From NCBI RefSeq assembly GCF_001687305.1, contig NZ_LZRK01000004.1, positions 186,001-250,000 of the forward strand: a stretch of 64,000 bases of DNA, in the 5' to 3' direction. The first letter of the stretch is position 1. Every line of letters begins with the position of its first letter. Below the pieces are notes generated by a model, which ran no database searches, was not told where the DNA came from, and worked only from the letters and a program-made list of their open reading frames with translations. The DNA comes from Actinomyces vulturis (GTDB taxonomy: Bacteria > Actinomycetota > Actinomycetes > Actinomycetales > Actinomycetaceae). The position numbers and the translations under genes were made by a program. Shown piece by piece: positions 45,398 through 53,462 of the stretch.

Positions 45398-46254
45398 TGT
45401 CTCGCTACGCACCTGTTTTTGACCGCTTAGCTCAGGCTCGAGAAGGGGCTCTTGTCCCTTTCGTCATGGTGGGTGATCCCTCCATTGATGATTCTTTGGC
45501 CATCATCGACGCCTTGATTGAAGGTGGCGCAGATGCTCTGGAATTGGGGATTCCTTTTTCTGATCCAGTAGCCGATGGTCCCACCATTCAGCGTTCTCAC
45601 CTGCGTGGTTTGGCCTCACAGGTCACCATGGAAACCTGCTTTGAGGCACTTGAGCGCTTACGTACCAAACACCCTGATATTCCTGTGGGGCTGCTGGTCT
45701 ACGCTAATGTTCCTTTCTCCATGGGCACACGTCACTTCTACCAGCGTTGCCGCGAGGTGGGCGTGGACAGCGTCCTGATCCCTGATGTACCTACGCGTGA
45801 AAGCGCTCAGATTGTGACTGCGGCTCGTGAGGCAGGCGTAGATAGCGTTTTTATCGCTCCGCCAAGCGCCAACGCGCAGACCCTCAAGCAGGTTGCTGAT
45901 CTTTCCGAGGGGTACATTTATGCTGTCTCACGCGTTGGCGTCACCGGTGTAGAACATGAGGCCGGCACAGAAACACTGGATACGGCTATTGATGTGATTC
46001 GCTCTCACACCTCTACGCCGGTGCTGTTGGGCTTCGGTATTTCCCGCCCCGATCATGTGCGCGCTGCTGTCGATCATGGCGCTGATGGTGCGATTACCGG
46101 TAGCGCTACTGTGGCCATCATTGAGAAGTATTGCGTTGCTGACCCGGGTGATACCGAGGAAGAAGAGTACCGCTGCCGCATTGATGACCGTGATGGCTTA
46201 GCTCGCGAACTCACCGCTTTCATCAAGTCAATGAAGCAGGCAACTATGAAGTAA
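45397..46254 (+). CDS. trpA: Tryptophan synthase alpha subunit
   Basis: Cleaves indole-3-glycerol phosphate and passes indole to TrpB, 285 residues. ATG 45397 overlaps the trpCB stop (TGATG), with AAAGGA upstream. Catalytic Glu and Asp in ELGIPFSDPVADGPTIQ, then VLIPDVPTRES and SRVGVTGVEHEAG. An acidic insertion (DPGDTEEEEYRCRIDDRDG) precedes the C-terminus. Last gene of the tightly packed trp operon. Confidence 0.95.
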   Translation: MSRYAPVFDRLAQAREGALVPFVMVGDPSIDDSLAIIDALIEGGADALELGIPFSDPVADGPTIQRSHLRGLASQVTMETCFEALERLRTKHPDIPVGLLVYANVPFSMGTRHFYQRCREVGVDSVLIPDVPTRESAQIVTAAREAGVDSVFIAPPSANAQTLKQVADLSEGYIYAVSRVGVTGVEHEAGTETLDTAIDVIRSHTSTPVLLGFGISRPDHVRAAVDHGADGAITGSATVAIIEKYCVADPGDTEEEEYRCRIDDRDGLARELTAFIKSMKQATMK

Positions 46255-46481
46255 TAGCGCTCTAGAGACTATGAGGCTCTTCGGCTGTCTTGCCTGAGGT
46301 CTACGTCGTATGCCAAGTGCTCCAATAGTCTGTACGTGCTTAGCCTCGCGTTGCTCAAGCCATTAACCGCTCGTGGTTTTGAGGCAGTTACAGCACATAT
46401 GCCTGAACGTCACGAGGTGTCAGCCACCGGAGTATCACTTGCACGCTCAACATTTCAAACCACCAACCAAAGAATGAAGTC

Positions 46482-47321
46482 ATGACTCCTTTTACGATTC
46501 TTCCGGCCATTGATATCAAGGGCGGCCGTAACGTGCGCCCTGTGGGTGGCGATGATTCTCAGAGTAACGACTATGGTGATCCCCTCGAAATTGCTCATTA
46601 TTGGAAAGAATCAGGCGCTTCATGGATTCATTTGGTCGATCTTGATGCAGCTTTTAGTCGCGGTCATAACCGTGAATTGATTACCCGCATCATTAATTCT
46701 TGCGGAGTCAATGTTCAACTCTCCGGTGGCCTATCAGATGAGGAAGCATTGGTCTGGGCACTAGGTACTGGTGCTCACCGGATCAACATTTCTTCAGGCG
46801 CTCTTGTCCATCGTGATTTGGTGAACCGTGTCATTGCCGAGAACCCGAATCGATGTGCTGTGGCCTTAGATGTGAGCCTTGAGGATCATGAGGGGAAGCC
46901 TGCTGATGCTCCTCGTCCTGATGATGACACTCTTGGTGAAGTGTCAATGACTACCTCGCCAATCACGGAGGATAGCCAGCTCCATTACCATGTGCGTCCG
47001 CGCGGCTCTCAATGCGATGTTGGCGATTTATGGAAAATACTCGACTGGCTTGGCGCAACTGGTGTGTGTGCGTACACGGTGACGGATGTGCAACGAGATG
47101 GCGCAATGAGTGGACCGGGGTATGTTCTCATGGAAGCAATAGCGCGTCGTTCGCAAGTTCCGATGTTTGCCAGTGGCGGTGTACGAAGTGTGGCTGACCT
47201 ACAGCGATTAAAGGCTCTGCCTTATATTCATGGCGCTGTGGTCGGTAAGGCCTTCGCTGTCGAAGCTTTAGATGCCAGCGTTTTAGCCCAGTTCTCTAAC
47301 GAGGGGCCTTCCGCTCAGTAG
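46482..47321 (+). CDS. PriA/HisA-family phosphoribosyl isomerase, likely the TrpF enzyme
   Basis: A TIM-barrel isomerase of 279 residues. In actinobacteria PriA serves both histidine (HisA) and tryptophan (TrpF) synthesis, and no trpF is in the adjacent trp operon. Aligned by eye to PriA: Asp11, Arg19, His50 and Ser81 are conserved, and the second catalytic Asp is in TVTDVQRDGAMSGPG (Asp202). The loop normally reading RGRGW has become RPRGS (172-176), losing the Trp that stacks on the HisA substrate. Position 85 is Ser instead of Arg, and about 30 residues are inserted near 134-168. A specialised TrpF function is inferred. 227 bp separate it from trpA; the ribosome site is weak. Confidence 0.82.
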   Translation: MTPFTILPAIDIKGGRNVRPVGGDDSQSNDYGDPLEIAHYWKESGASWIHLVDLDAAFSRGHNRELITRIINSCGVNVQLSGGLSDEEALVWALGTGAHRINISSGALVHRDLVNRVIAENPNRCAVALDVSLEDHEGKPADAPRPDDDTLGEVSMTTSPITEDSQLHYHVRPRGSQCDVGDLWKILDWLGATGVCAYTVTDVQRDGAMSGPGYVLMEAIARRSQVPMFASGGVRSVADLQRLKALPYIHGAVVGKAFAVEALDASVLAQFSNEGPSAQ

Positions 47322-47324
47322 TGC

Positions 47325-47588
47325 TCAACGCAGGCTGAGGAACATCTTCTCCAGTTTCTTCGCATCCAATGATTCCCCATCGGGATCTTGGCGAATGCAC
47401 TCATGCATAGACTGGGCAATAATGGCTAGACCTGCTCGGTCAATCGCCGTGGAAACTGCGGCGATTTGGGTGATGACATCCTCGCAGGATCGGCCTTCTT
47501 CGATCATGCGGATGACTGCCTGAAGTTGACCGTTAGCTCGCTTGAGTCGAGTGAGTGTGGGTTTGACGGCCTGAGGATCAATTTCCAT
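47325..47588 (-). CDS. CsoR/RcnR-family (DUF156) repressor
   Basis: Small all-helical repressor, 87 residues, opening KPTLTRLKRANGQLQAVIRMIEEGRSCEDV. Of the copper-sensing Cys-His-Cys set, Cys35 and Cys64 are present. The middle position, four residues before Cys64, is Ser60, and a His lies at 62. It is therefore not a canonical Cu(I) CsoR; a two-Cys persulfide sensor (CstR-like) or an altered metal sensor is possible. A matching GC-rich palindrome lies upstream of the Cys-rich gene in front of it on the same strand. Confidence 0.82.
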   Translation of the reverse strand: MEIDPQAVKPTLTRLKRANGQLQAVIRMIEEGRSCEDVITQIAAVSTAIDRAGLAIIAQSMHECIRQDPDGESLDAKKLEKMFLSLR

Positions 47589-47723
47589 GGTCTATTCGTA
47601 TCACCGACCAACGCGCTTGAGGCGATACACGCCTTGAAATCACACAATGAAATACCACGTGAGGCACACGCTAAGTTCAGCGCGTGCCTCACAGGATAGT
47701 CAGTGATGAGTCGGTTACTCAGA

Positions 47724-47906
47724 TCAGCGTCCGAATAGGCGAGCGAAAAAACCGCCGGAAGACTGACTGTTATCAGATTGAGAAGCGTCAGTGGAGCAGG
47801 TGCAACGCTGATCGCGAGGGACATTCTTCATCACGGCGTCAACGTGACGGCCGCATCCGGCCCAGGTGGTCTTTTTGCATTGACGGCAGGTGACCGCACG
47901 GCACAT
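47724..47906 (-). CDS. Small Cys-rich protein, CGxHV type
   Basis: A 60-residue protein with AGGAG eight bases before ATG 47906. It has CRAVTCRQCKKTTWAGCGRH then VDAVMKNVP and CTC: seven Cys and a His in the first 37 residues, spaced like a zinc knuckle or small metal-binding protein, then a Ser-rich stretch and a C-terminal GGFFARLFGR that could be amphipathic. Similar short proteins are common and uncharacterised in actinobacteria. It lies directly downstream of a CsoR-type operator and upstream of the repressor gene. Confidence 0.72.
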   Translation of the reverse strand: MCRAVTCRQCKKTTWAGCGRHVDAVMKNVPRDQRCTCSTDASQSDNSQSSGGFFARLFGR

Positions 47907-47957
47907 GGTGGTTACTCCTGAATGTGTGAGGGGTTTCAGAGGACTATCCCAACCACC

Positions 47958-47977
47958 TTATACCCCCTGGGGTATAA
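47958..47977. promoter_or_regulatory. CsoR/CstR-type operator
   Basis: TTATACCCCCTGGGGTATAA is a perfect inverted repeat with 9-bp arms around CT. Its ATACCCC...GGGGTAT core is the operator style of DUF156 repressors. It lies 52-71 bp upstream of the Cys-rich gene start and includes a TATAAG-like -10 on the minus strand, so repressor binding would block the promoter. Confidence 0.75.
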
Positions 47978-47981
47978 AAAT

Positions 47982-49955
47982 CTAGGGCTGACTCAACCGT
48001 TCTAACGCACCTAACACTGTGTCCCGATCAGTGGTACGCCATAAAGGTGGCATCGAATCAACAAGAAAAGAACCATATCGAGCAGATACCAAACGCGAAT
48101 CCAGCACTGCCACCACGCCACGATCATCAGTCCGACGAATCAAACGACCAGCCCCCTGAGCCATCAACAAAGCAGCATGCGTAGCAGCCACAGTCATAAA
48201 GGGATTCCCGCCAACGCTACGTACCTTTTCCATCCGTGCACTAGCCACAGGTTCCCCCGGACGCGGGAATGGAATACGGTCAATAAGCACTAAACGACAC
48301 GTGTGACCAGGAACATCTACACCCTGCCACAAGCTGACCGTCCCCACAAGACAAGCACGATCATCTTTAGCGAATTCTTCGACCAGACTAGGCAGTTGAT
48401 CTTCTCCCTGACAGAAAACCGGGAGGTCAGTTTCATCGCGAAGTACCTGTGCGGCGTCTTCAGCGGCTTGACGTGAAGAAAACAGACCGAGCATGCCGCC
48501 ATCACTGGCCTTAGCCAAGGCAACCACCTCGTCCAGCGCCTGGTCACTAATCCCCATCGACGGCGCAGGAAGGTGAGAAGCAACATACAAAATCCCCTGC
48601 TTCGCATACGTAAATGGACTACCTACATCCAGACCAGTCCATGATGCATCAGCCAAAGTCATACCGACGGTACGTGCCATGACATCAAACTTTCCGCCTA
48701 GTGCAAGAGTGGCTGAAGTAAGAATGGCGGTATGGTCATTGAACAGCGTGTTTGCCACCGCTCCGGCCACCTCAATGGGGGCGATCATAAGTCGCGCTGG
48801 ATCAACTCCCCCACGGGGACGCTCAATCCACGCCACATCGCGACACTGAGGAATAGAATCACTCAACGCACGGGTCACACAATCCACAAGATCAGCCACG
48901 GCAGTCCGGGCGACGCTGAGTGCACCAGATTGAGAAGAATCAGCCTGAACTTTAGCACGAATATCAGCATGCATCTGACGTGCGGCTTGCTCCACGCTAG
49001 CAAGCGCGGCACGCAAAGAAGCGCTAATAGTTTCCAAGCGTCCTTCTTCAAGTTCGGCTAGGGCAAGACCTAATTCTTGACCCGCCTGCATTAAGTCTTC
49101 CCCCAGGACATCAGCGTCTCGCCTCGCCGTTTTCGCCACGCGAGTCACCGACGCCGCAGAGATACTCACACTTCCCTGACTGCGTACCCGATCAGCTAAG
49201 TCATGCGCCTCATCAACAACAAGAACATCATGGTCAGGAAGAACGTGGTTGTTTCCTGCTACGGCGATTCCGAGCAAAGCATGATTGGTGACCACCACAT
49301 CCGCATCCTGGCAGTCATTACGGGCTAGTTGGGCGAAGCATTCGTCCTTCAGCGGGCATTTACCGCCCAAACATTCAGCTTTACTCACGCTAACTTGAGC
49401 CCAAGCTTTATCAGAAACCCCCGGAACCAGATCGTCGCGGTCCCCTGTTTCCGTGGTTGTAGCCCACGAACGAATACGAACGACTTGCTCCCCCAAAGAC
49501 GCAGTAGATGCTTTACCAACTTTGGAGGATTTACTGGATGTAGCTTCCTCAGCGTCGAAAAGAGTGGGCTCATCGGAGGGGTAGCCGCCACCCATCTTGT
49601 GCTTGCACAGGTAGTTGTTCCACCCTTTAAGTAGTGAAACCTTGGGTTCGTTGCCATGAACTGAGGCAATAGCACGTGCCGCTAAAGGAGCGTCTTTGGT
49701 GAGAATTTGACGCTGAAGAGCAAGGGTTGCCGTGGAGACCACGGCTTTGGTGCCGTGACAGACGCAAGCATTCATCACGGGGATGAGATAGCCTAAGGAT
49801 TTACCTGTGCCGGTTCCTGCTTGGATAAGGAGGTGGCGCTCATCGCTCATGGCGGAGTCGATTTCCTTCGCCATACGGATTTGGCCTTGGCGAGCCTTGC
49901 CACCAATTTCTTCTACGGCATGGTCAAGTGCCCGCTCTATCGCGGACTTGCTCAT
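47982..49955 (-). CDS. dinG: DinG-family ATP-dependent DNA helicase
   Basis: XPD/DinG-type 5'-3' helicase, about 657 residues. Walker A IQAGTGTGKSLGYL, motif II VVDEAHDL, motif VI QGAGRLIRRTDDRG. Fe-S cluster cysteines are plausible in NYLCKH, CLGGKCPLKDEC. ATG 49955 overlaps the hflX stop by four bases (ATGA), so the pair is coupled. An insertion rich in Ser/Lys (SSKSSKVGKAS) lies between the first Fe-S Cys and the rest. No SOS box was seen for it. Confidence 0.92.
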   Translation of the reverse strand: MSKSAIERALDHAVEEIGGKARQGQIRMAKEIDSAMSDERHLLIQAGTGTGKSLGYLIPVMNACVCHGTKAVVSTATLALQRQILTKDAPLAARAIASVHGNEPKVSLLKGWNNYLCKHKMGGGYPSDEPTLFDAEEATSSKSSKVGKASTASLGEQVVRIRSWATTTETGDRDDLVPGVSDKAWAQVSVSKAECLGGKCPLKDECFAQLARNDCQDADVVVTNHALLGIAVAGNNHVLPDHDVLVVDEAHDLADRVRSQGSVSISAASVTRVAKTARRDADVLGEDLMQAGQELGLALAELEEGRLETISASLRAALASVEQAARQMHADIRAKVQADSSQSGALSVARTAVADLVDCVTRALSDSIPQCRDVAWIERPRGGVDPARLMIAPIEVAGAVANTLFNDHTAILTSATLALGGKFDVMARTVGMTLADASWTGLDVGSPFTYAKQGILYVASHLPAPSMGISDQALDEVVALAKASDGGMLGLFSSRQAAEDAAQVLRDETDLPVFCQGEDQLPSLVEEFAKDDRACLVGTVSLWQGVDVPGHTCRLVLIDRIPFPRPGEPVASARMEKVRSVGGNPFMTVAATHAALLMAQGAGRLIRRTDDRGVVAVLDSRLVSARYGSFLVDSMPPLWRTTDRDTVLGALERLSQP

Positions 49956-51562
49956 GACAGATCGCATTCCTTCAAAGCGCTAGCCAAGGAACCATCCACG
50001 CGTGCCCTCACGTGCGTACCTTGCTCGGTATGTTCAAGGAATTCAATTTCCCCATCAGCGTGAATACGGGAAATAAGATCACCGCGGTTATAACCGATCA
50101 CCACATCAACTTCCACATTGGGGCGGGGAAGTGAATTGGCGATGCGTTCAGTGAGTTCATCCATTCCCTCACCGGTGCGGGCAGAGACGGCCACACATCC
50201 CGGATATTGCGTGCGCAGGGCTGCCAACGTGATCGAGTCTGCAAGGTCAGACTTATTGAGCACGATAATTTCGGGGACATCTGCTCCGCCGGGGATATCA
50301 GCAATCACTTCACGAACGGCCTTAACCTGACCAACGGGATCCGGGTGTGCAGCGTCCACAACGTGAAGAAGTAGGTCTGCTCCGGCGACTTCCTCAAGCG
50401 TGGAACGGAAAGCTTCCACCAGTTCGTGAGGAAGGTTGCGTACAAACCCCACGGTGTCAGTGAGCGTGTAGACGCGTCCATCTGCGGTAGTGGCGCTACG
50501 CACGGTGGGATCCAGGGTAGCGAAAAGAGCGTCATGGACCATCACGCCAGCACCGGTGAGACGGTTCAGGACGGAAGACTTCCCTGCGTTGGTATATCCG
50601 GCGATAGCAACAGAAGGAATCTGTGAGCGATGACGAGAGCCGCGCTTTGTTTCACGCGAGGGTGCCATGGCGTTAATGTCACGGCGTAGTTTGGCCATGC
50701 GATGACGAATACGGCGACGGTCCAATTCAATCTTGGTTTCACCAGGACCACGCGACCCAATACCCTGACCACCTGCTACACGGCCACCAGCCTGACGGCT
50801 CATCGATTCGCCCCAACCACGCAAGCGTGGCAAAAGGTATTCGAGTTGGGCCAGTTCTACCTGGGCTTTACCTTCGCGACTCTTGGCATGCTGAGCGAAA
50901 ATATCCAAGATCAAAGCGGTGCGATCAACAACCTTGACCTTGACCACGTCTTCCAATCCACGACGCTGGGAAGGGGCAAGATCGGAATCGACGATCACCG
51001 TATCGGCGCCGTTCGCAGCCACGATATCTGCCAATTCATTAGCTTTACCCTTGCCAAGATACGTGGCTGGGTCTGGGGTATCGCGTCGCTGTAGCAAAGC
51101 GTCAAGCACCTGAGAACCTGCGGTCTCAGCGAGCGCGGCAAGTTCTGCCAAGGAGTTCTCTGCTTCATCCGCACTGCCGGAGTACAGGCCTACGAGCACA
51201 ACGCGCTCAAGACGAATTTGTCGGTATTCAACTTCACTGACGTCTTCAAGTTCAGTGGATAAGCCCGCCACACGCTTGAGTGCAGCGCGCTCTTCACGTT
51301 CCATGGCGCCAGCATCCATACGCAGCGCTTCATCGTGCTGGTCCTGGGTGGAGGCGAGCGCAGCAGTGTGCCGAGCGAGGATTCGGGCTACCACATCATC
51401 AGCAGTGACAACATCGTTTGTTGAGGCGTTGGTGCTGGTCTGCGACGCATCAGTATGAGTCTCATTTGAGACGGGTGATGAGGAATTCTGAGAATGCTCG
51501 GTACGGCTCTCGTCGGTGGTCAATGAGTCGCAACTTGACTGATGCACGGTAGAGGAGTTCAA
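49952..51562 (-). CDS. hflX: GTPase HflX
   Basis: Ribosome-associated GTPase that splits stalled 70S ribosomes, 536 residues. HflX domain with DPATYLGKGKANEL and QVELAQLEYLLPRLRG, GxGPGETKIE (GSRGPGETKIELDRRRI), then the G domain: GYTNAGKSSVLN, TLTDTVGFVRNLP, NKSD. An N-terminal Ser/Thr/Asn-rich extension of about 55 residues is unusual. It starts at TTG 51562 with AAGGA five bases upstream. Confidence 0.95.
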   Translation of the reverse strand: MNSSTVHQSSCDSLTTDESRTEHSQNSSSPVSNETHTDASQTSTNASTNDVVTADDVVARILARHTAALASTQDQHDEALRMDAGAMEREERAALKRVAGLSTELEDVSEVEYRQIRLERVVLVGLYSGSADEAENSLAELAALAETAGSQVLDALLQRRDTPDPATYLGKGKANELADIVAANGADTVIVDSDLAPSQRRGLEDVVKVKVVDRTALILDIFAQHAKSREGKAQVELAQLEYLLPRLRGWGESMSRQAGGRVAGGQGIGSRGPGETKIELDRRRIRHRMAKLRRDINAMAPSRETKRGSRHRSQIPSVAIAGYTNAGKSSVLNRLTGAGVMVHDALFATLDPTVRSATTADGRVYTLTDTVGFVRNLPHELVEAFRSTLEEVAGADLLLHVVDAAHPDPVGQVKAVREVIADIPGGADVPEIIVLNKSDLADSITLAALRTQYPGCVAVSARTGEGMDELTERIANSLPRPNVEVDVVIGYNRGDLISRIHADGEIEFLEHTEQGTHVRARVDGSLASALKECDLS

Positions 51563-51626
51563 CCTGGTCCTTCGCTTGGGATTCTTATTCCTCTAGTCTA
51601 CCGATGTGAGGGCCTAGCCCTCCATC

Positions 51627-52283
51627 ATGGACACCTCGGGTTACTCTTATGGCGTGAACGATCATTACTTCAGTGCCATCCCGCAGTCCGATGATCACGA
51701 GCGCACCACGATGCTCACGATTCGCGGCCGCGAGTATGCCGTCACGAGCGCTGGCGGCGTGTTCTGTCCTGGTCGCGTGGATTTAGGTACTCAAGTTCTA
51801 CTCAAGCATGTTCCAGATCCCGCCCCGGAGAGTTTCTGCGTTGATGTGGGCTGTGGTTGGGGTCCGATTACTTTAGCGTTGGCTCATTCTTGCCCCGATG
51901 GCGAGGTAGTTGGCGTTGATGTCAATGAGCGCAGCATGGATTTAACTGCTCGTAACGCCAAGCAGGCTGGTTTTGAACATGTGTCTGTTCACCAGGCAGA
52001 GTCCTTTGCCCAGCATTTGGCTGACAGTGGCCAAAAGATTGACGTGATCTGGTCCAATCCCCCGGTACGTATTGGTAAGCAGGCACTTCATGCTCTGCTT
52101 GCTCTGTGGTTGCCTCTTCTGGCTGATGACGGCGAGGCGTGGCTCGTGGTGGGGAAAAACCTCGGCGCCGACTCCCTTGCGTCGTGGCTCCGTATGCAGG
52201 GCTGGAACGTAGAAAAGGCTCACTCTGCCAAGGGGTATCGAGTTTTGTGCGTGCGCCCGCAACTCGCCAAGGCTGCTGCCTGA
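51627..52283 (+). CDS. Class I SAM-dependent methyltransferase (RsmC/RlmG-like)
   Basis: A 218-residue methyltransferase from ATG 51627. A GTG at 51654, six bases after TACTCT, is an alternative leaderless start that would make the protein 209 residues. Motif I FCVDVGCGWGPITLALA, then VGVDVNERSMDLTARNA and the catalytic SNPPVRIGK mark the rRNA guanine-N2 methyltransferase group. It is divergent from hflX; the exact rRNA target is unknown. Confidence 0.85.
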   Translation: MDTSGYSYGVNDHYFSAIPQSDDHERTTMLTIRGREYAVTSAGGVFCPGRVDLGTQVLLKHVPDPAPESFCVDVGCGWGPITLALAHSCPDGEVVGVDVNERSMDLTARNAKQAGFEHVSVHQAESFAQHLADSGQKIDVIWSNPPVRIGKQALHALLALWLPLLADDGEAWLVVGKNLGADSLASWLRMQGWNVEKAHSAKGYRVLCVRPQLAKAAA

Positions 52284-52306
52284 TTCGTTAATTTGTCAGG
52301 TATTAG

Positions 52307-53335
52307 TCAGTTTATTGGGTAGGCGATAGTTGCGATCTTTTTGACGCGTACGGTCACCATGAAAGGCAGGGATTCGTCCTCATCTTGCTCAGAGTCTGGC
52401 TCTTCACCCTTATCCAAGTTGATGAGCAAGTCTCGTGCACTGGTGGGAGGAATATTCACGGCAATTTCGCCATGAGGGGTCACCAGCATGACGCCATCGA
52501 GGGGATCATCGTTCCACAGGCTCAAGGCTGCACCACATGCACATGCGGCACCCAACCATGAGGTCACGGAAGCGTCCTGGGGGGAGAGGACGTCGAGAGC
52601 AGCACGCATCATGACGGCGTCGCCTTCGTCAGCAGTAGACGCTGTATCGAGAGTTTCTTCATCAAGGGCCACCATGAGTGCCACAGCGCAGCCGTCGGGT
52701 AGTTCCGGTTCACAGCGAACTGCACCGTTGGTAGCCAGTGCGCGGGCAAGTTGACGCGATTCATCCGCATCGGGGACAGCGACGACGAGGCACGGTTGAG
52801 GGGTAAGAATCGTGAGACCTGCCCATACACCATTCATGCCAGGGATGGTCACGGTAGTATCCCATCCATCCTTCATAGAAACGGTATGGGGATAGTGCAG
52901 GTTCATGAAACCTGCATCAATGATCCATGCGTCATTCATACGGGTTAGTGAGCAGGCGCCCATCCGTGTGCCCACCACGAGGCTGCCATCGGCGTCAGTG
53001 TGAGCCAGTGCGTGCTCATCGTCAGTGAGCACGCTGGTTGCCACGGCTTGTCCCGACAGTGACCATGAGGAAACCTGACCGTCTGCTTTATAAGCATCAA
53101 CGAACCATTCAGCTTCGGGCACTTCAGTGAGGTAGGCTTCTCCCCCAGGCATTGCACTGGTGCGAGCCAGACGCACAAATACATCGGCTCCGATTCCGCT
53201 ACGGCGATCGCAAAGTTCGCGGACCCAAGACTCGCTGATCTCCTCCGTACAGTCAGGATCAACGAGAACCAAGACGTCATCATCAGCAGCATGTGCTTTG
53301 ATCACTGTTCGGGTCGGGGAATCAGTCATGGCCAT
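52307..53335 (-). CDS. DapF-like protein lacking catalytic residues
   Basis: A 342-residue homologue of diaminopimelate epimerase at the usual dapF position next to miaA and hflX. Family traces: CDRRSGIGADVFVRL (42-56) and KADG (83-86). In active DapF the ADG is followed by SxxxxCGNG with the catalytic Cys; here the aligned residue is Ser92 within QVSSWSLSGQA. The second motif, normally GETxxCGTGA, has become WLGAACACGAA (260-270) with no Glu. The N-terminal Asn-containing GxxNDF has become AADDDV. The frame is intact and codon use is normal, so it is maintained rather than decayed. Enzyme activity is unlikely; role unknown. ATG 53329 is an alternative start. Confidence 0.75.
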   Translation of the reverse strand: MAMTDSPTRTVIKAHAADDDVLVLVDPDCTEEISESWVRELCDRRSGIGADVFVRLARTSAMPGGEAYLTEVPEAEWFVDAYKADGQVSSWSLSGQAVATSVLTDDEHALAHTDADGSLVVGTRMGACSLTRMNDAWIIDAGFMNLHYPHTVSMKDGWDTTVTIPGMNGVWAGLTILTPQPCLVVAVPDADESRQLARALATNGAVRCEPELPDGCAVALMVALDEETLDTASTADEGDAVMMRAALDVLSPQDASVTSWLGAACACGAALSLWNDDPLDGVMLVTPHGEIAVNIPPTSARDLLINLDKGEEPDSEQDEDESLPFMVTVRVKKIATIAYPIN

Positions 53336-53462
53336 AGCCTACGGCACATAGGTGTGAGTGCTGTAGTTCAGGTCTCTGCCGCGGGTTGTGTCACTGGCTC
53401 AGCATTTTTCTCCCAGCATCCTTGGGAGTCTCGCGGCGGAGGTCACGAGTTGCGTCACTAAC

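Noticed and set aside
46255-46481. Second leader peptide or attenuator before the PriA-like gene
   Set aside because: The 227-bp gap has no run of Trp or His codons in a start-to-stop frame and no stem with a U-tract.
47724-47906. Cys-rich mini-protein as a ribosomal protein or ferredoxin
   Set aside because: Cys spacing does not match L33, L36, S14 or a CxxCxxCxxxC ferredoxin motif.
52307-53335. DapF-like gene as a decaying pseudogene
   Set aside because: The frame is uninterrupted over 342 codons with codon use like its neighbours and long conserved blocks, which fits a changed function better than decay.
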